Of a stretch of 64,000 bases of DNA, positions 53,176 through 62,320 are shown in pieces. The DNA comes from CAWCAW01 sp963793645 (GTDB lineage: Bacteria > Actinomycetota > Acidimicrobiia > Acidimicrobiales > UBA8190). The notes below the pieces were generated by a model. The model was given only the letters and a program-made list of their open reading frames with translations. It was not told the origin of the DNA and ran no database searches. The number at the start of each line of letters is the position of its first letter. Position 1 is the stretch's first letter. Location of the stretch: the NCBI GenBank assembly GCA_963793645.1, contig CAWCAW010000002.1, positions 1-64,000 of the forward strand, in the 5' to 3' direction. Made by a program: the position numbers and the translations under genes.

Positions 53176-54840
53176 ATGGGCATGGAGACCATCGCTGAGC
53201 TGCTCTTAGCCCGAGCCGGGGACGACAACCCCGGGCTGATGGCCGGGGCAGAGACCTGGAGCTGGGACGACGTCGTGACGGCCGGGGCACAGCGCGCCGC
53301 CTGGCTGGCCGAGCTGCGTGCCCCGGGAGCATTTCACGTCGGGCTGCTGCTCGACAACGTGCCCGAGTTCGTCTGGTGGCTGGGGGCGGCGGCCATGGCC
53401 GGGGCGGTGATGGTGGGCGCCAACCCGACGCACCGCGGCCCTGATCTGGCCCGCGACCTGGGCCACACCGAGGTGCAGGTGCTCGTCACCGACCGCGCCC
53501 ATTTGCCACTCGTGGACGGCCTTGACCTGGGCGCGGGCATCGGAGTGGCCTCGGCATCGAGCCCCCGCGTCCTCATCGTCGACGATCCCGCCTATAGCGC
53601 CACCCTCGAACGCTTCGCCGGGGTCGATCCGCCTGATCCCGAGGAGGTGGGCGTGACCCGTGACTCTCTCGGGTACCTGATTTTCACGTCGGGCACGTCG
53701 GGAGCCCCCAAGGCGTGTCGCTGCACCCAAGGACGCCTGGCCGGCATCGGCACCATCGTGGCGCAGATGTTCGAGCTCGGTCCGACTGACGTCTGTTACG
53801 CGGCCATGCCGCTGTTCCACTCCAACGCCCTGATGGCGGGGTGGGGCCCCACCCTGGCCGCCGGGGCGGCGGTGGCTCTGCCGACAGGCGGCCGCTTCTC
53901 GGCGTCGGGGTTCCTGCCCGACGTGCGTCGCTACGGGGCGACCTATTTCAACTACGTGGGTAAGCCGCTGTCGTACATCGTGGCCACGCCCGAGCTCCCC
54001 GACGACGTCGACAACACGCTGCGCCGGGTCTTTGGCAACGAAGGCGCCCAGCGAGACGTGGCGCGCTTCGCCGAACGCTTCGGTTGCGTGGTCACCGACA
54101 GCTATGGATCGACCGAGGGCGGCGCCGTCGTGCAACGCACTCCCGACACCCCTGACGGCGCGCTGGGACGCGCCCCCGAAGGCACCATGGTGGTCAATCC
54201 CGACACCGGTGAACAGTGTGTGGTGGCCCGCTTCGACGAGCACGGCCGGCTCATCAACGCCGAGCAGTCCATCGGCGAGTTGGTGTCGATGGGTGGCGGG
54301 GCCGGGTTCGAGGGGTACTGGCACAACGAGGACGCCGAAAAGGCCCGCCTGCGCAACGGCTGGTACTGGACCGGCGACCTCGCCTACGTGGACGAGGCCG
54401 GGTTCTTCTACTTCGCGGGGCGCTCCGACGACTGGCTACGCGTCGACGGCGAGAACTTCGCGGCGGCGCCGGTGGCCCGCATCCTCGAGCGTCACCCCGA
54501 CGTGGTGGTCAGCTCCGTCTACGCCGTTCCCGACCCCGTCGCTGGTGACCAGGTCATGGCAGCCGTGCAGCTGCGGCCCGGGGCCACGTTCGACCCCGAG
54601 GAGTTCGCGCGATTCCTGGCCGCCCAAGACGATCTCGGCACCAAATGGACGCCCCGGTTCCTGCGCGTGAGCGAGGCGCTGCCCATCACGGCCACCTCCA
54701 AAGTCCTCGTCCGGGTGCTGCGGGCCGAGGGCTGGAACTGCGCCGATCCCGTGTGGTGGAAGGCGGACATGCGCAACGACACGGGCTACCGCCTCCTTTC
54801 CGAGACCGATAAAGCCGGCCTCGGAAACCCGCTCGACTGA
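53176..54840 (+). CDS. fadD17: Sterol acyl-CoA synthetase, FadD17-like
   Basis: 554 residues; start at ATG 53176, or 53182 just after. It resembles M. tuberculosis FadD17 (Rv3506) rather than general fatty acid ligases: LIFTSGTSGAPKACRCTQGR (AMP motif), CYAAMPLFHSNALMAGWGPT, DVRRYGATYFNYVGKPLSYI, VFGNEGAQRDVARFAERFGC and WYWTGDLAYVDEAGFFYFAG. FadD17 activates C24 steroid acids (3-oxochol-4-en-24-oate). It has a longer N-terminal part than the mycobacterial protein. A KstR-like site overlaps the promoter region. No frameshift. Confidence 0.83.
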   Translation: MGMETIAELLLARAGDDNPGLMAGAETWSWDDVVTAGAQRAAWLAELRAPGAFHVGLLLDNVPEFVWWLGAAAMAGAVMVGANPTHRGPDLARDLGHTEVQVLVTDRAHLPLVDGLDLGAGIGVASASSPRVLIVDDPAYSATLERFAGVDPPDPEEVGVTRDSLGYLIFTSGTSGAPKACRCTQGRLAGIGTIVAQMFELGPTDVCYAAMPLFHSNALMAGWGPTLAAGAAVALPTGGRFSASGFLPDVRRYGATYFNYVGKPLSYIVATPELPDDVDNTLRRVFGNEGAQRDVARFAERFGCVVTDSYGSTEGGAVVQRTPDTPDGALGRAPEGTMVVNPDTGEQCVVARFDEHGRLINAEQSIGELVSMGGGAGFEGYWHNEDAEKARLRNGWYWTGDLAYVDEAGFFYFAGRSDDWLRVDGENFAAAPVARILERHPDVVVSSVYAVPDPVAGDQVMAAVQLRPGATFDPEEFARFLAAQDDLGTKWTPRFLRVSEALPITATSKVLVRVLRAEGWNCADPVWWKADMRNDTGYRLLSETDKAGLGNPLD

Positions 54841-54887
54841 CCTGGTTTCCAACGAGGGCCGGAGCCGGACCTCGTAGGCTCCCGACC

Positions 54888-55775
54888 ATGGAGCACGACG
54901 TCGAGAACATGAGCGGCAAGACGGTGGTGATCACCGGAGGCAACTCCGGCATTGGCAAGGCAACCGCGGTCGCCTTTGCCAAAGCCGGCGGACGCGTGGT
55001 CATCACCGCTCGCGACGCCGCCCGGGGCCAGCGGGCGGTGGCCGACATCTCGGCGGCGAGCGGCAGCCAGCATGTCGAGCTCGTCGTCTTCGATCTCTCC
55101 GACCTCGCCTCGGTGCGCTCCGGTGCGGCGGAGATCTTGGAACGGTGTCCCCGCATCGACGTGCTCATCAACAATGCCGGCTTGGTGCTGTCGTACCGGC
55201 TCCTGTCCGTCGACGGCTTCGAAGCCACCTTCGCCACCAACCACCTGGGACCGTTCCTCTTGACCGAGCTGTTGCTCGACCGGATAAAGGCCAGCGCTCC
55301 GGCGCGCATTGTCAACGTGGCGTCGACGGCCCACAAGGGGGCGCGTCGAGGGCTGAACTTTGACGATCTGCAGTTCGAACACGGCTACAGCGCCATGACC
55401 TCCTACAGCGCCAGCAAGCTCGAAAACATCTACTTCACCACCGAGCTGGCCCGGCGCCTGTCCGGCACCGGCGTCACCGTGAACAGCCTGCACCCAGGCA
55501 CGGTGCGCACCGGCTACGGCCGCGACGGGGACACCGGCGGTGCGTTGGGATTCGGGATCAAGATCGCTGCACCGTTCTTCCTCAGCCCCGAAAAAGGTGC
55601 CCGCACATCGGTCTACCTGGCATCGTCTCCCGACGTCGCCACCGTGTCAGGGAAGTACTTCGCCAAGTGCAAGGCCCGCACGCCTTCGAAGGCGGCGCGC
55701 GACGAAGCTGCTGCTGCTCGGCTGTGGGAAGTGAGCGAGCGGCTCGTCGCCGAAGCGGCCGACACCACGGCCTGA
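54888..55775 (+). CDS. Short-chain dehydrogenase/reductase, retinol-dehydrogenase-like
   Basis: A 295-residue SDR. The cofactor motif is TGGNSGIGKAT, the NNAG motif INNAGLVLS, the catalytic Ser in IVNVASTAHKG, and Tyr/Lys in YSASKLENI. The Arg after the second strand (ITARDAARGQ) favours NADP(H). The layout fits the retinol dehydrogenase/WW-oxidoreductase-like group, so a lipid or sterol substrate is plausible. It starts 48 bases after the FadD17-like gene and may share its transcript. Convergent with the MerR gene. Confidence 0.8.
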   Translation: MEHDVENMSGKTVVITGGNSGIGKATAVAFAKAGGRVVITARDAARGQRAVADISAASGSQHVELVVFDLSDLASVRSGAAEILERCPRIDVLINNAGLVLSYRLLSVDGFEATFATNHLGPFLLTELLLDRIKASAPARIVNVASTAHKGARRGLNFDDLQFEHGYSAMTSYSASKLENIYFTTELARRLSGTGVTVNSLHPGTVRTGYGRDGDTGGALGFGIKIAAPFFLSPEKGARTSVYLASSPDVATVSGKYFAKCKARTPSKAARDEAAAARLWEVSERLVAEAADTTA

Positions 55776-55777
55776 CG

Positions 55778-56251
55778 CTATGACGCCAGGTCGCTGAGCA
55801 TCGTCGACGGGACGACCCACAACAGCCGTCCCCGACGGGGCGACGACCAGCTGTCGAAAGCATCGGCCTCGTCGGCGTCGTCGGCGTCGGCTCCGGCTTC
55901 GGTCTCGAGACCACCAGCGCCGTCGCCCCTGTCAGCGACGGGCGGGACCGAGGAACCGAGCACGTCATCGAGTGTCATCCCGGCGTCGCGGGCTTCGAAG
56001 AGCCTGGCGATGGAACCCAGGGAGAAACCGTCGCCCTGCAAGCGCAGCACCGTTGTCAGCCGGCGGCGGTGCTCCTCGCCGTAGTAGCCGGTGCGGCCCT
56101 GCACCCGGGGACCAGGAAGAAGCCCGAGGGTCTGCAAGGCCCGGATGTTGCGCGTCGTGGCGCCAGCCCGTCGGGCCAGCTCATCGACCGTGACCTCGTC
56201 GAGCGCCGGGCCCATCTCAACGTTCATGCTGGTCACGCCCATGAGGCCCAC
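55778..56251 (-). CDS. MerR-family transcriptional regulator
   Basis: 157 residues. The N-terminal winged helix has VDELARRAGATTRNIRALQT and GRTGYYGEEHRRRLTTVLRL, with the MerR coiled start FSLGSIARLFEAR following. The C-terminal part is acidic (ADDADEADAFDSW) and has no cysteine cluster, so it is not a metal sensor. It is divergent from the ChsH3-like gene and a perfect inverted repeat lies in the gap, so it probably controls that gene and itself. The start codon could also be slightly further in, at MNVEMGPALDEV. Confidence 0.8.
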   Translation of the reverse strand: MGLMGVTSMNVEMGPALDEVTVDELARRAGATTRNIRALQTLGLLPGPRVQGRTGYYGEEHRRRLTTVLRLQGDGFSLGSIARLFEARDAGMTLDDVLGSSVPPVADRGDGAGGLETEAGADADDADEADAFDSWSSPRRGRLLWVVPSTMLSDLAS

Positions 56252-56270
56252 CCTACCACAATACGACCAC

Positions 56271-56299
56271 TTGACTGTTACATCATTTTATGTAACATA
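56271..56299 (+). promoter_or_regulatory. Promoter with MerR-type palindrome before the ChsH3-like gene
   Basis: TGTTACAT (56276-56283) and ATGTAACA (56290-56297) form a perfect eight-base inverted repeat with a six-base spacer. A -35-like TTGACT (56271-56276) and a -10-like AACATA (56294-56299) bracket it. The ATG of the next gene is only six bases after, so the transcript may be leaderless. The repeat lies between the likely promoter boxes, as for MerR-family sites. Confidence 0.6.
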
Positions 56300-56305
56300 A
56301 CTGCC

Positions 56306-57157
56306 ATGCCATTGAACCTCGACGCCATCGGGTCGACAACGGAGCCGGTCCAGCGCTCCTGGACGTCGACCGACGCCATGCTCTACGCCCTCGGAGTCGG
56401 CGCCGGTGCGCCCGACCCGGTCGGCTTCGAGCTCGAATACACGACCGAGAACTCCATCGACACCCCCCAAAGGGTCCTGCCCACCTTCGCCACCGTGGTG
56501 GGGGCGGGCGGGCCGTGGCGCGGTCTGCTGGGCACCTTCGACCTCGCCATGCTCCTGCACGCCGGCCAATCGGTCACCGTCTTCGGCCCCATCCCCACCG
56601 ACGCCACGGTCAGCACCACGAGCACCATCACCGGCATCTTCGACAAGGGGTCGGGTGCCCTGGTGGTTTCGGAATCGACCTCCATCGACGTCGCCTCGGG
56701 CCAGCCCCGCTTCTCGATCACCACCAGTCTGTTCGTGCGCGGCGAAGGCGGCTTCGGCGGGGACCGCGGGCCGGCGGCCCCCGAGGGCTGGGCAGCCGGC
56801 GAGCCCGACGAGGTGATCAGCTACACCACGCGCCCCGACCAGGCCCTGCTGTACCGGTTGTGCGGGGACCGCAACCCGCTGCACTCCGACCCCGCCTTCG
56901 CCAAACGAGCCGGCTTCGACCGCCCGATCCTCCATGGGCTGTGCACCTACGGCTTCACGGGTCGGGCCTTGCTCCACACGTTGTGCGCGTCGGACGCGGC
57001 GCGCGTCCGGTCCATCGACGGGCGCTTCTCCAAGCCGACGCTGCCCGGCGACACACTCACCGTCTCCATGTGGGTGAACGGCGCCACGGCGCGCTTTCGC
57101 ACCACCAACCAACGCGGCGAGACCGTCATCGACGCCGGCACGTTCGTCTTCAGCTGA
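56306..57157 (+). CDS. chsH3: MaoC-family enoyl-CoA hydratase, ChsH3-like
   Basis: A 283-residue double hot-dog hydratase, the same length as M. tuberculosis ChsH3 (Rv3538). The start reads like that protein (PVQRSWTSTDAMLYALGVGA), and the C-terminal hot-dog carries the hydratase-2 motif LLYRLCGDRNPLHSDPAFA and PILHGLCTYGFTGRALL with Asp and His. ChsH3 adds water to a C8-chain sterol enoyl-CoA in the side-chain cycle. The start is an ATG at 56306. The gene is alone between the MerR gene and the convergent ltp2 gene. It has the MerR-type palindrome rather than a KstR-like site. Confidence 0.82.
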   Translation: MPLNLDAIGSTTEPVQRSWTSTDAMLYALGVGAGAPDPVGFELEYTTENSIDTPQRVLPTFATVVGAGGPWRGLLGTFDLAMLLHAGQSVTVFGPIPTDATVSTTSTITGIFDKGSGALVVSESTSIDVASGQPRFSITTSLFVRGEGGFGGDRGPAAPEGWAAGEPDEVISYTTRPDQALLYRLCGDRNPLHSDPAFAKRAGFDRPILHGLCTYGFTGRALLHTLCASDAARVRSIDGRFSKPTLPGDTLTVSMWVNGATARFRTTNQRGETVIDAGTFVFS

Positions 57158-57200
57158 CCCGACCGGCTCGCATTCGCCTGAAGATGTTGAGCCTGAAGGC

Positions 57201-58399
57201 TCAGCGATCGATGCCCAGGACTAATCCGCTGGTGGGCACGCCGGTGCCGGCGGTGACCACGATGTGCTCCAGGCCCGCCACCTGATTCACCGAGGTGCCG
57301 CGCACCTGGCGCACGCCTTCGGCGATGCCGTTCATCCCGTGGATGTAGGCCTCACCGAGCTGCCCGCCGTGGGTGTTGATGGGCAGCGCCCCGCCGAGCT
57401 GGATGTTGCCGTCGCGCACGAAATCCTTGGCCTCGCCCACCGCGCAGAATCCGAGCTCCTCGAGCTGGTTCAACACGAATGGCGTGAAGTGGTCATAGAG
57501 CACCGCGCTCTGCATGTCGGCGGGCCCGAGCCCCGAGGTCTCCCACAGCTGGCGGGCCACCACCCCCATCTCAGGAAGGCGCGTCATGTCGTCGCGGTAA
57601 TACGACGTCATCATGTCCTGTCCGGCTCCCGATCCCTGGGCGGCCGCCCGGATCACCGTGGGCGGCCGGCGCAGGCTGCGGGCCCGCTCGAGGCTCGTGA
57701 CCACGATGGCCTGGCCGCCGTCGGACTCCTGGCAGCAATCCAGCAAACGCAGGGGCTCGACGATCCACCGTGACGCCTGGTGGTCCGCCAACGTGATGGG
57801 TTTCTCGTAGAACCAGGCGGCCGGGTTGGTGGCCGCATGGGCTCGATCGGCGACCGCCACGCGACCGAAGTCCTCGGTGGTGGCCCCCGTGGCGTGCATG
57901 TAGCGCCGGGCGAACATGGCCACCCACGAGGCTGGGGTGACCAGCCCGGGTGGCGCGTACCAGGCGAAGTTGGCCGCCTCGGCGTTGGCAATGGGGGCAC
58001 GGTCCTGTACGCCGGCGCCGAAGCGATTGCCCGAGCGCTCGTTGAAAGCCCGGTAACACACGACCACGTCGGCCACCCCGCACGAGACAGCCATGGCGGC
58101 TTGCTGCACGGTGGCGCACGCCGCCCCGCCGCCGTAGTAGATCCGCGAGAAGAACGTGAGATCCCCCATCCCCAGGGCGCGGGCGATCTCGATCTCGGGG
58201 TTGGTGTCCGATGCGAAGGTGGTGAGCCCGTCGACCTCTGACGGCGAGATGCCGGCGTCTTCGAGCGCGCTGGCTACCGCTTCGACGGCCAAGCGCAATT
58301 CGCTGCGGCCCGAAATTCTTCGGAAAATTCCGTGGCGCCGATACCGCAGATGGCGGTGGTGCCGGCGAAGCCGTGATGTCGGGCCGACCTCGCACTCAC
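57201..58399 (-). CDS. ltp2: Thiolase-like steroid aldolase Ltp2, one frameshift
   Basis: The GTG at 58399 overlaps the ChsH1-like stop (GTGA). The first 27 residues (ARSARHHGFAGTTAICGIGA, then TEFSEEF) are in one frame and the rest, from GRSELRLAVEAVASALEDAG, in another; one base is missing near 58314. The total would be about 399 residues. The rest is a thiolase fold of the lipid-transfer type (YYGGGAACATVQQAAMA, INTHGGQLGEAYIHGMNGIA). Ltp2 splits the last three-carbon CoA unit from the steroid together with the DUF35 part of ChsH2. It ends the five-gene leftward operon. Confidence 0.82.
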
Positions 58400-58878
58400 G
58401 ATGATGCTCCCCCCGAAGTGCCATCGTGAGGTGACTGGCACGGTAGCGACACCACCACGGTGCCGGTGACGTGATTGCCTCGGCTGTTGGCCCCTTGCAC
58501 ACTGATCTCCACGCGGCCGCGCCGCGGGGTCTTCCCGTCGCCGGCCATGTCGCTACGGCTGAGCACCTCGCCGGTGAAACGCATGGTGTCGCCCGGATAG
58601 TTGGGCGCACCGAGGCGGATGGACACCTTTTCGATCATCCCGCCGGGCCCGGTCCAGTCCGTGATGAACCGACCGACCAGTCCGTTGCTGGACAGGATGT
58701 TCATAAAGATGTCCTCCGAGCCGCGCTCATTGGCGAGCGCGGGATCGTGGTGCACGTCCTGGTAGTCGCGCGACGCGATGGCAGTGGCCACGATGAGCGT
58801 GCGGGTCAGGGGGATGTCGAGCGGGTCGATGGCGTCGCCCACCGCGACGTCCCCGTATAGGCGAGTAGTGCTTCGCAT
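58396..58878 (-). CDS. chsH1: MaoC-like subunit ChsH1 of the steroid enoyl-CoA hydratase
   Basis: 160 residues, a single hot-dog. The hydratase region is SRDYQDVHHDPALANERG with the His, then IFMNILSSNGLVGRFITDWT. In mycobacteria ChsH1 (Rv3541c) pairs with the MaoC part of ChsH2 to hydrate the 17(20)-double bond of 3-oxopregna-4,17-diene-20-carboxyl-CoA. It starts five bases after the ChsE1-like gene and overlaps ltp2. The tail (PHDGTSGGASS) is longer than needed and is probably unstructured. Confidence 0.8.
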   Translation of the reverse strand: MRSTTRLYGDVAVGDAIDPLDIPLTRTLIVATAIASRDYQDVHHDPALANERGSEDIFMNILSSNGLVGRFITDWTGPGGMIEKVSIRLGAPNYPGDTMRFTGEVLSRSDMAGDGKTPRRGRVEISVQGANSRGNHVTGTVVVSLPCQSPHDGTSGGASS

Positions 58879-58882
58879 GGGA

Positions 58883-60019
58883 TCAGCCCCCCGCCACGCT
58901 GGTGCGTTCGGCGGCGATCAGACCACCCAAGCGAGCCAGTTGCGCGCTCGGGCCCTGGAGCATCAGTTCGATCTGTTTGCCCCACAAGAAGTAGCGGTGA
59001 ATGGGGTAACTGACGTCAGCCCCGAGTCCACCGTGGAGGTGCTGGGTGGCGTGCACGACTCCTTGGCCACCTTCGGACGCCCACCACTTGGCCACCGCCA
59101 CGGACTGGGCGGCGGGCCGGCCGGTGTCGAGGCGCCACGCCGCCAGCCACAAGGTGACCCGAATGGCCTCGGTGTCGATGTAGGCGTCAGCGGCGCGCAG
59201 CATGGTGCCTTGGAACGTCGAAAGGGGCCGGCCGAACTGCTGACGCTCATTGAGATAGGTGGCGGCGCGCCCCACTGCCTCCTCGCATACCCCCAGCGAC
59301 AGCGCGCACAGCCCCACCAGGGCGCGCTCCAAGATCCACTCCAAAGCGGCGCCGCCGTCGGCAGGACCAGCCAGCACATCAGCGGCGTCCACCACTACGC
59401 CATCGAGATGCATATGGGGATGGACCTGATGATCGGTCGTCTCGGCTCGTTCCAACCTGACGCCGGCACTGGTGGGGTCGACCAGCACGACGATGGTGTC
59501 GTCACCGACAACGGCGGGTACCACCACCGCCGCGGCCAGGTGCGCCTGGGGCACCGCTTGGGTCACGCCATCGAGTCTCCAGCCCGATCCCTCAGCTCGA
59601 GCCACGATGGCGGGCCGATGGGTCGGACTGGCGGCCGCCTCGGTGAGCGCACCCGAGAGGCGGATGGTGCCGTCGACCACACCCGGCAACAGTCGCGCCT
59701 GGGCCGAGGGCGAGCCGAAACGCGACAGCGGCATGGCTCCGAGCACGGTGGTGGCCCACAGCGGGACCGGCGCCACCCGGCGCCCTTGGTGCTCGAGGAC
59801 GAGACACGCCTCGGTGAGCCCGAGCCCCGACCCGCCATGGGCTTCGGGAACGGCCAGTCCCAACAGATTGGCGCCGGCCAAGGCGGCCCACAGCTCGGCG
59901 TCGAAACGCTCCGGCGTCGACTCGACCTCCTCGACACGTGTCGTGGTGGTCATGCCCCCGAACACGGTGGCAGCCGCCTCGGACACGGCCAGCTGTTCTT
60001 CGGTGAAGGCGAAGTCCAT
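58883..60019 (-). CDS. chsE1: Acyl-CoA dehydrogenase subunit ChsE1 (FadE28-like)
   Basis: 378 residues. The start (MDFAFTEEQLAVSEAAATVF) and C-terminal run HLHGGLGADVSYPIHRYFLW match the shorter, FAD-poor subunit of the heteromeric steroid dehydrogenase, FadE28 (Rv3544c). The usual beta-domain motif is degenerate here (RLSGALTEAAASP). With ChsE2 it forms an alpha2beta2 enzyme that desaturates 3-oxo-4-pregnene-20-carboxyl-CoA. It starts right after the ChsH2-like stop. The partner is two genes upstream rather than next to it as in mycobacteria. Confidence 0.82.
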   Translation of the reverse strand: MDFAFTEEQLAVSEAAATVFGGMTTTTRVEEVESTPERFDAELWAALAGANLLGLAVPEAHGGSGLGLTEACLVLEHQGRRVAPVPLWATTVLGAMPLSRFGSPSAQARLLPGVVDGTIRLSGALTEAAASPTHRPAIVARAEGSGWRLDGVTQAVPQAHLAAAVVVPAVVGDDTIVVLVDPTSAGVRLERAETTDHQVHPHMHLDGVVVDAADVLAGPADGGAALEWILERALVGLCALSLGVCEEAVGRAATYLNERQQFGRPLSTFQGTMLRAADAYIDTEAIRVTLWLAAWRLDTGRPAAQSVAVAKWWASEGGQGVVHATQHLHGGLGADVSYPIHRYFLWGKQIELMLQGPSAQLARLGGLIAAERTSVAGG

Positions 60020-61036
60020 CTACTTCGCCCCGGGCCGGAACATGGGCAAGGTGAGCTCGTCGTCGACAGCCACCAGCTCGATGACGCCGGGCATGCCGAT
60101 GGCAAGCTCGTCACCGGTGGCGCCGATGACATCGACCACCAACCGAGTGCCCTCCTCGAGCTCGACGGTGGCGATCGGCAAGGGATAGTCGAAGGAAGGC
60201 ACCTGCGGGTGGTGCACGACGACGAAGCTGAAGATGGTGGCGCGGCGGCTCGCCTCGACGGTGTCCCATTCGAATGAGCCGCAGGCCGCGCAGGCCGGAC
60301 GCGGCGGGTGGCGCAGCATGGCGCACGCCCCACACCGCTGGATCAGGAGCTGGCCCGCTTGGGTGCCTTCGAAGAAGAACGCATTGTCCTGCGTGAGCGC
60401 CGGGCGGGGCCGCTTGGCACGAGGCGCGGCTGATGGCGCCGCCGTGGGCGCCGCCGTGGGCGCCGCCGTGGGCGCTGACGGGGCCTTGCCGGTGCCGGGG
60501 CGAAAGCGCAGGACGCGAAAGCGCATGGTGGCCACCGGGCCACCGTGCTGATCGGTGAAGTCCAACCGAGTGGTGACGAAGTGCCCTTCGCCCAGCCCGG
60601 TGTGCTTCTCCTCGGAGATGGACTCGATGATCGACGACACCGACACCAGGTCGCCGAGAACCAGAGGACGCATGTACTCCTGGTCGCAGTTGGTGGCCAC
60701 GATCGAGGTGAATCCGGCGTCATCGAACAGGGCCCGCAGTTGATCGTGCGGCGCATCATCCACGGCGTTCTCGGCCCGCAGGCGCTCCGCTTCGGCGGTG
60801 GCCTTGTAGCCGCGCATGATCCACGCCTGAAGCATGGTCGGCGGGGCGATGACACCGGCAAAGCCGTTGGTACGAGCGGCGTCGGCGTCGACGTAGACGG
60901 GGTTCTCGTCGCCCATGGCCTCGACCCAGTGCCGGATCATGGCCTGGTTCACTTCATCGGGACCGGCGTGCGGCGATCCTTCGGACTGGCCTTCGAAGGC
61001 CCGCAGCTTGGCCAACAGCGCGTCGGCGTCGCTCAT
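60020..61036 (-). CDS. chsH2: ChsH2-like protein: MaoC hot-dog fused to DUF35 zinc-ribbon/OB fold
   Basis: 338 residues. Residues 1 to about 180 are a MaoC-like hot-dog (VNQAMIRHWVEAMGDENPVY, GVIAPPTMLQAWIMRG). A linker of repeated AAPT follows (residues about 190-205), encoded by three exact 12-base repeats. The C-terminal part is a DUF35 unit with a four-Cys zinc ribbon (CGACAMLRHPPRPACAACGS) and OB fold. The same fusion is found in M. tuberculosis ChsH2 (Rv3542c), which supplies the hydratase partner of ChsH1 and the DUF35 partner of Ltp2. ATG overlaps the ChsE2-like stop. Confidence 0.87.
   Translation of the reverse strand: MSDADALLAKLRAFEGQSEGSPHAGPDEVNQAMIRHWVEAMGDENPVYVDADAARTNGFAGVIAPPTMLQAWIMRGYKATAEAERLRAENAVDDAPHDQLRALFDDAGFTSIVATNCDQEYMRPLVLGDLVSVSSIIESISEEKHTGLGEGHFVTTRLDFTDQHGGPVATMRFRVLRFRPGTGKAPSAPTAAPTAAPTAAPSAAPRAKRPRPALTQDNAFFFEGTQAGQLLIQRCGACAMLRHPPRPACAACGSFEWDTVEASRRATIFSFVVVHHPQVPSFDYPLPIATVELEEGTRLVVDVIGATGDELAIGMPGVIELVAVDDELTLPMFRPGAK
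60435..60470. repeat. Three 12-base tandem repeats in the ChsH2 linker
   Basis: GGCGCCGCCGTG is repeated three times without change (60435-60446, 60447-60458, 60459-60470), with a diverged fourth copy after. On the coding strand it gives the AAPT linker between hot-dog and DUF35 parts. The number of units may vary between strains. Confidence 0.8.
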
Positions 61037-62226
61037 CGCGCCCCTCGCTTCATGCCGAGGCCCGCCATAGCCACGATCTCGCGCTGCACCTCGTTCACCC
61101 CGCCACCGAAGGTGTTGATCTGGGCCCCCCGGGCGGCGCGTTCGAGACGGCCGCGCAGAGCCTCACCCGGTGATCCTCCCGACAGGTACCCACCCACACC
61201 GACGATGCCCAACAGGCGGCGGTAGATGTCCATGCTGCGCTCCACGCCGAACACCTTCACCGCTGAGGATTGGGCCGGATTGAGGGCGTCGTTGGTCAGC
61301 GCGCACGCCATGCGCCAATTCAGCATGCGCATGGCCTCGAGCTCAGCGACACAACGCGCCAGATCGGCTTGTACCCAGGGCAGGTCGATTACGACCGTGC
61401 CGTCGGTGGTGGTACTGGCCGCCGCCCAGGCCGCCACTTCATCGCACAGCTGGCCGGCAAAGCCACTCCACGCCGCCAGTCCGACCCGCTCGTGGTTGAG
61501 CTGGTTGGTGATCATGCGCCAACCTTCGTTCTCGGCGCCGACCCGGTTGGTCACCGGCACGCGCACGTCGCTGTAATACGTGGCGGTGGTGGTGGCCCCT
61601 CCCACCGTGACGATGGGGCTCCACGAGAAGCCGGCCACATCGGTGGGCACGCACAGGATCGAGATGCCTTTGTGCTTGGGGGCATCGACATCGGTGCGCA
61701 CCGCCAGCCAGATGTAGTCGGCCATGTCAGCGCCGCTGGTGAACACCTTGGCCCCGTTCACCACGTACTCGTCGCCGTCACGCACGGCTCGGGTGCGCAA
61801 CGACGCCAAGTCGGTGCCGGCCTCGGGCTCGGTGTAACCGATGGCGAAGTTGATGTCGCCGGCGAGGATGGCGGGCAGGAAGAACAGCTTCTGCTCCTCG
61901 GTGCCGAATCGCATGACGGTGGGGCCCACCGTGTTCACCGTGACGAAGGGAAACGGCGCCCCTGAGCGCCGGGTCTCGTCGAAGAAGATGTACTGGTCGG
62001 TGGCGGGACGCCCTTGGCCCCCGTACTCGACGGGCCAGCCGATGCCGAGCCAGCCGTCCTTGCCGATGCGGCGCACGATTTCGCGCCACAGCTCGCCGCC
62101 CTCACCGACGTCGCCGATGCCCTCGCGCACCTCGTCGGTCAGCAGCTCGGCGAAGTACGCGCGCAGCTCGCGGCGCAGGGCCTGCTGCTCGGGGGTCTCC
62201 TCCAGATACATCGTTCGCCCACCCAT
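61033..62226 (-). CDS. chsE2: Acyl-CoA dehydrogenase subunit ChsE2 (FadE29-like)
   Basis: 397 residues, first gene of the operon. It matches FadE29 (Rv3543c) closely in the regions I can recall: ETPEQQALRRELRAYFAELL, AILAGDINFAIGYTEPEAGT, GDEYVVNGAKVFTSGADMAD, DYIWLAVRTD and INTFGGGVNEVQREIVAMAG. It carries the FAD-binding beta-domain motif and is the catalytic partner of ChsE1. The ATG at 62226 or the one five codons later (MYLEETPEQ) may be used. A perfect KstR-like site lies 38 bases upstream. Confidence 0.88.
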   Translation of the reverse strand: MGGRTMYLEETPEQQALRRELRAYFAELLTDEVREGIGDVGEGGELWREIVRRIGKDGWLGIGWPVEYGGQGRPATDQYIFFDETRRSGAPFPFVTVNTVGPTVMRFGTEEQKLFFLPAILAGDINFAIGYTEPEAGTDLASLRTRAVRDGDEYVVNGAKVFTSGADMADYIWLAVRTDVDAPKHKGISILCVPTDVAGFSWSPIVTVGGATTTATYYSDVRVPVTNRVGAENEGWRMITNQLNHERVGLAAWSGFAGQLCDEVAAWAAASTTTDGTVVIDLPWVQADLARCVAELEAMRMLNWRMACALTNDALNPAQSSAVKVFGVERSMDIYRRLLGIVGVGGYLSGGSPGEALRGRLERAARGAQINTFGGGVNEVQREIVAMAGLGMKRGAR

Positions 62227-62263
62227 GTCCGGTCCGGGCCGGTCATCACCGGTCCCGGCCTTT

Positions 62264-62277
62264 TGGAACTCGTTCTA
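62264..62277. promoter_or_regulatory. KstR-like operator upstream of chsE2
   Basis: TGGAACTCGTTCTA matches TNNAACNNGTTNNA at all fixed positions. It lies 38 bases before the chsE2 start in the gap shared with the divergent cyp125-like gene. Confidence 0.68.
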
Positions 62278-62320
62278 GTTTTTAGGCTACCAGCGACGGC
62301 GCCCCGGCGCCTATCATGAC

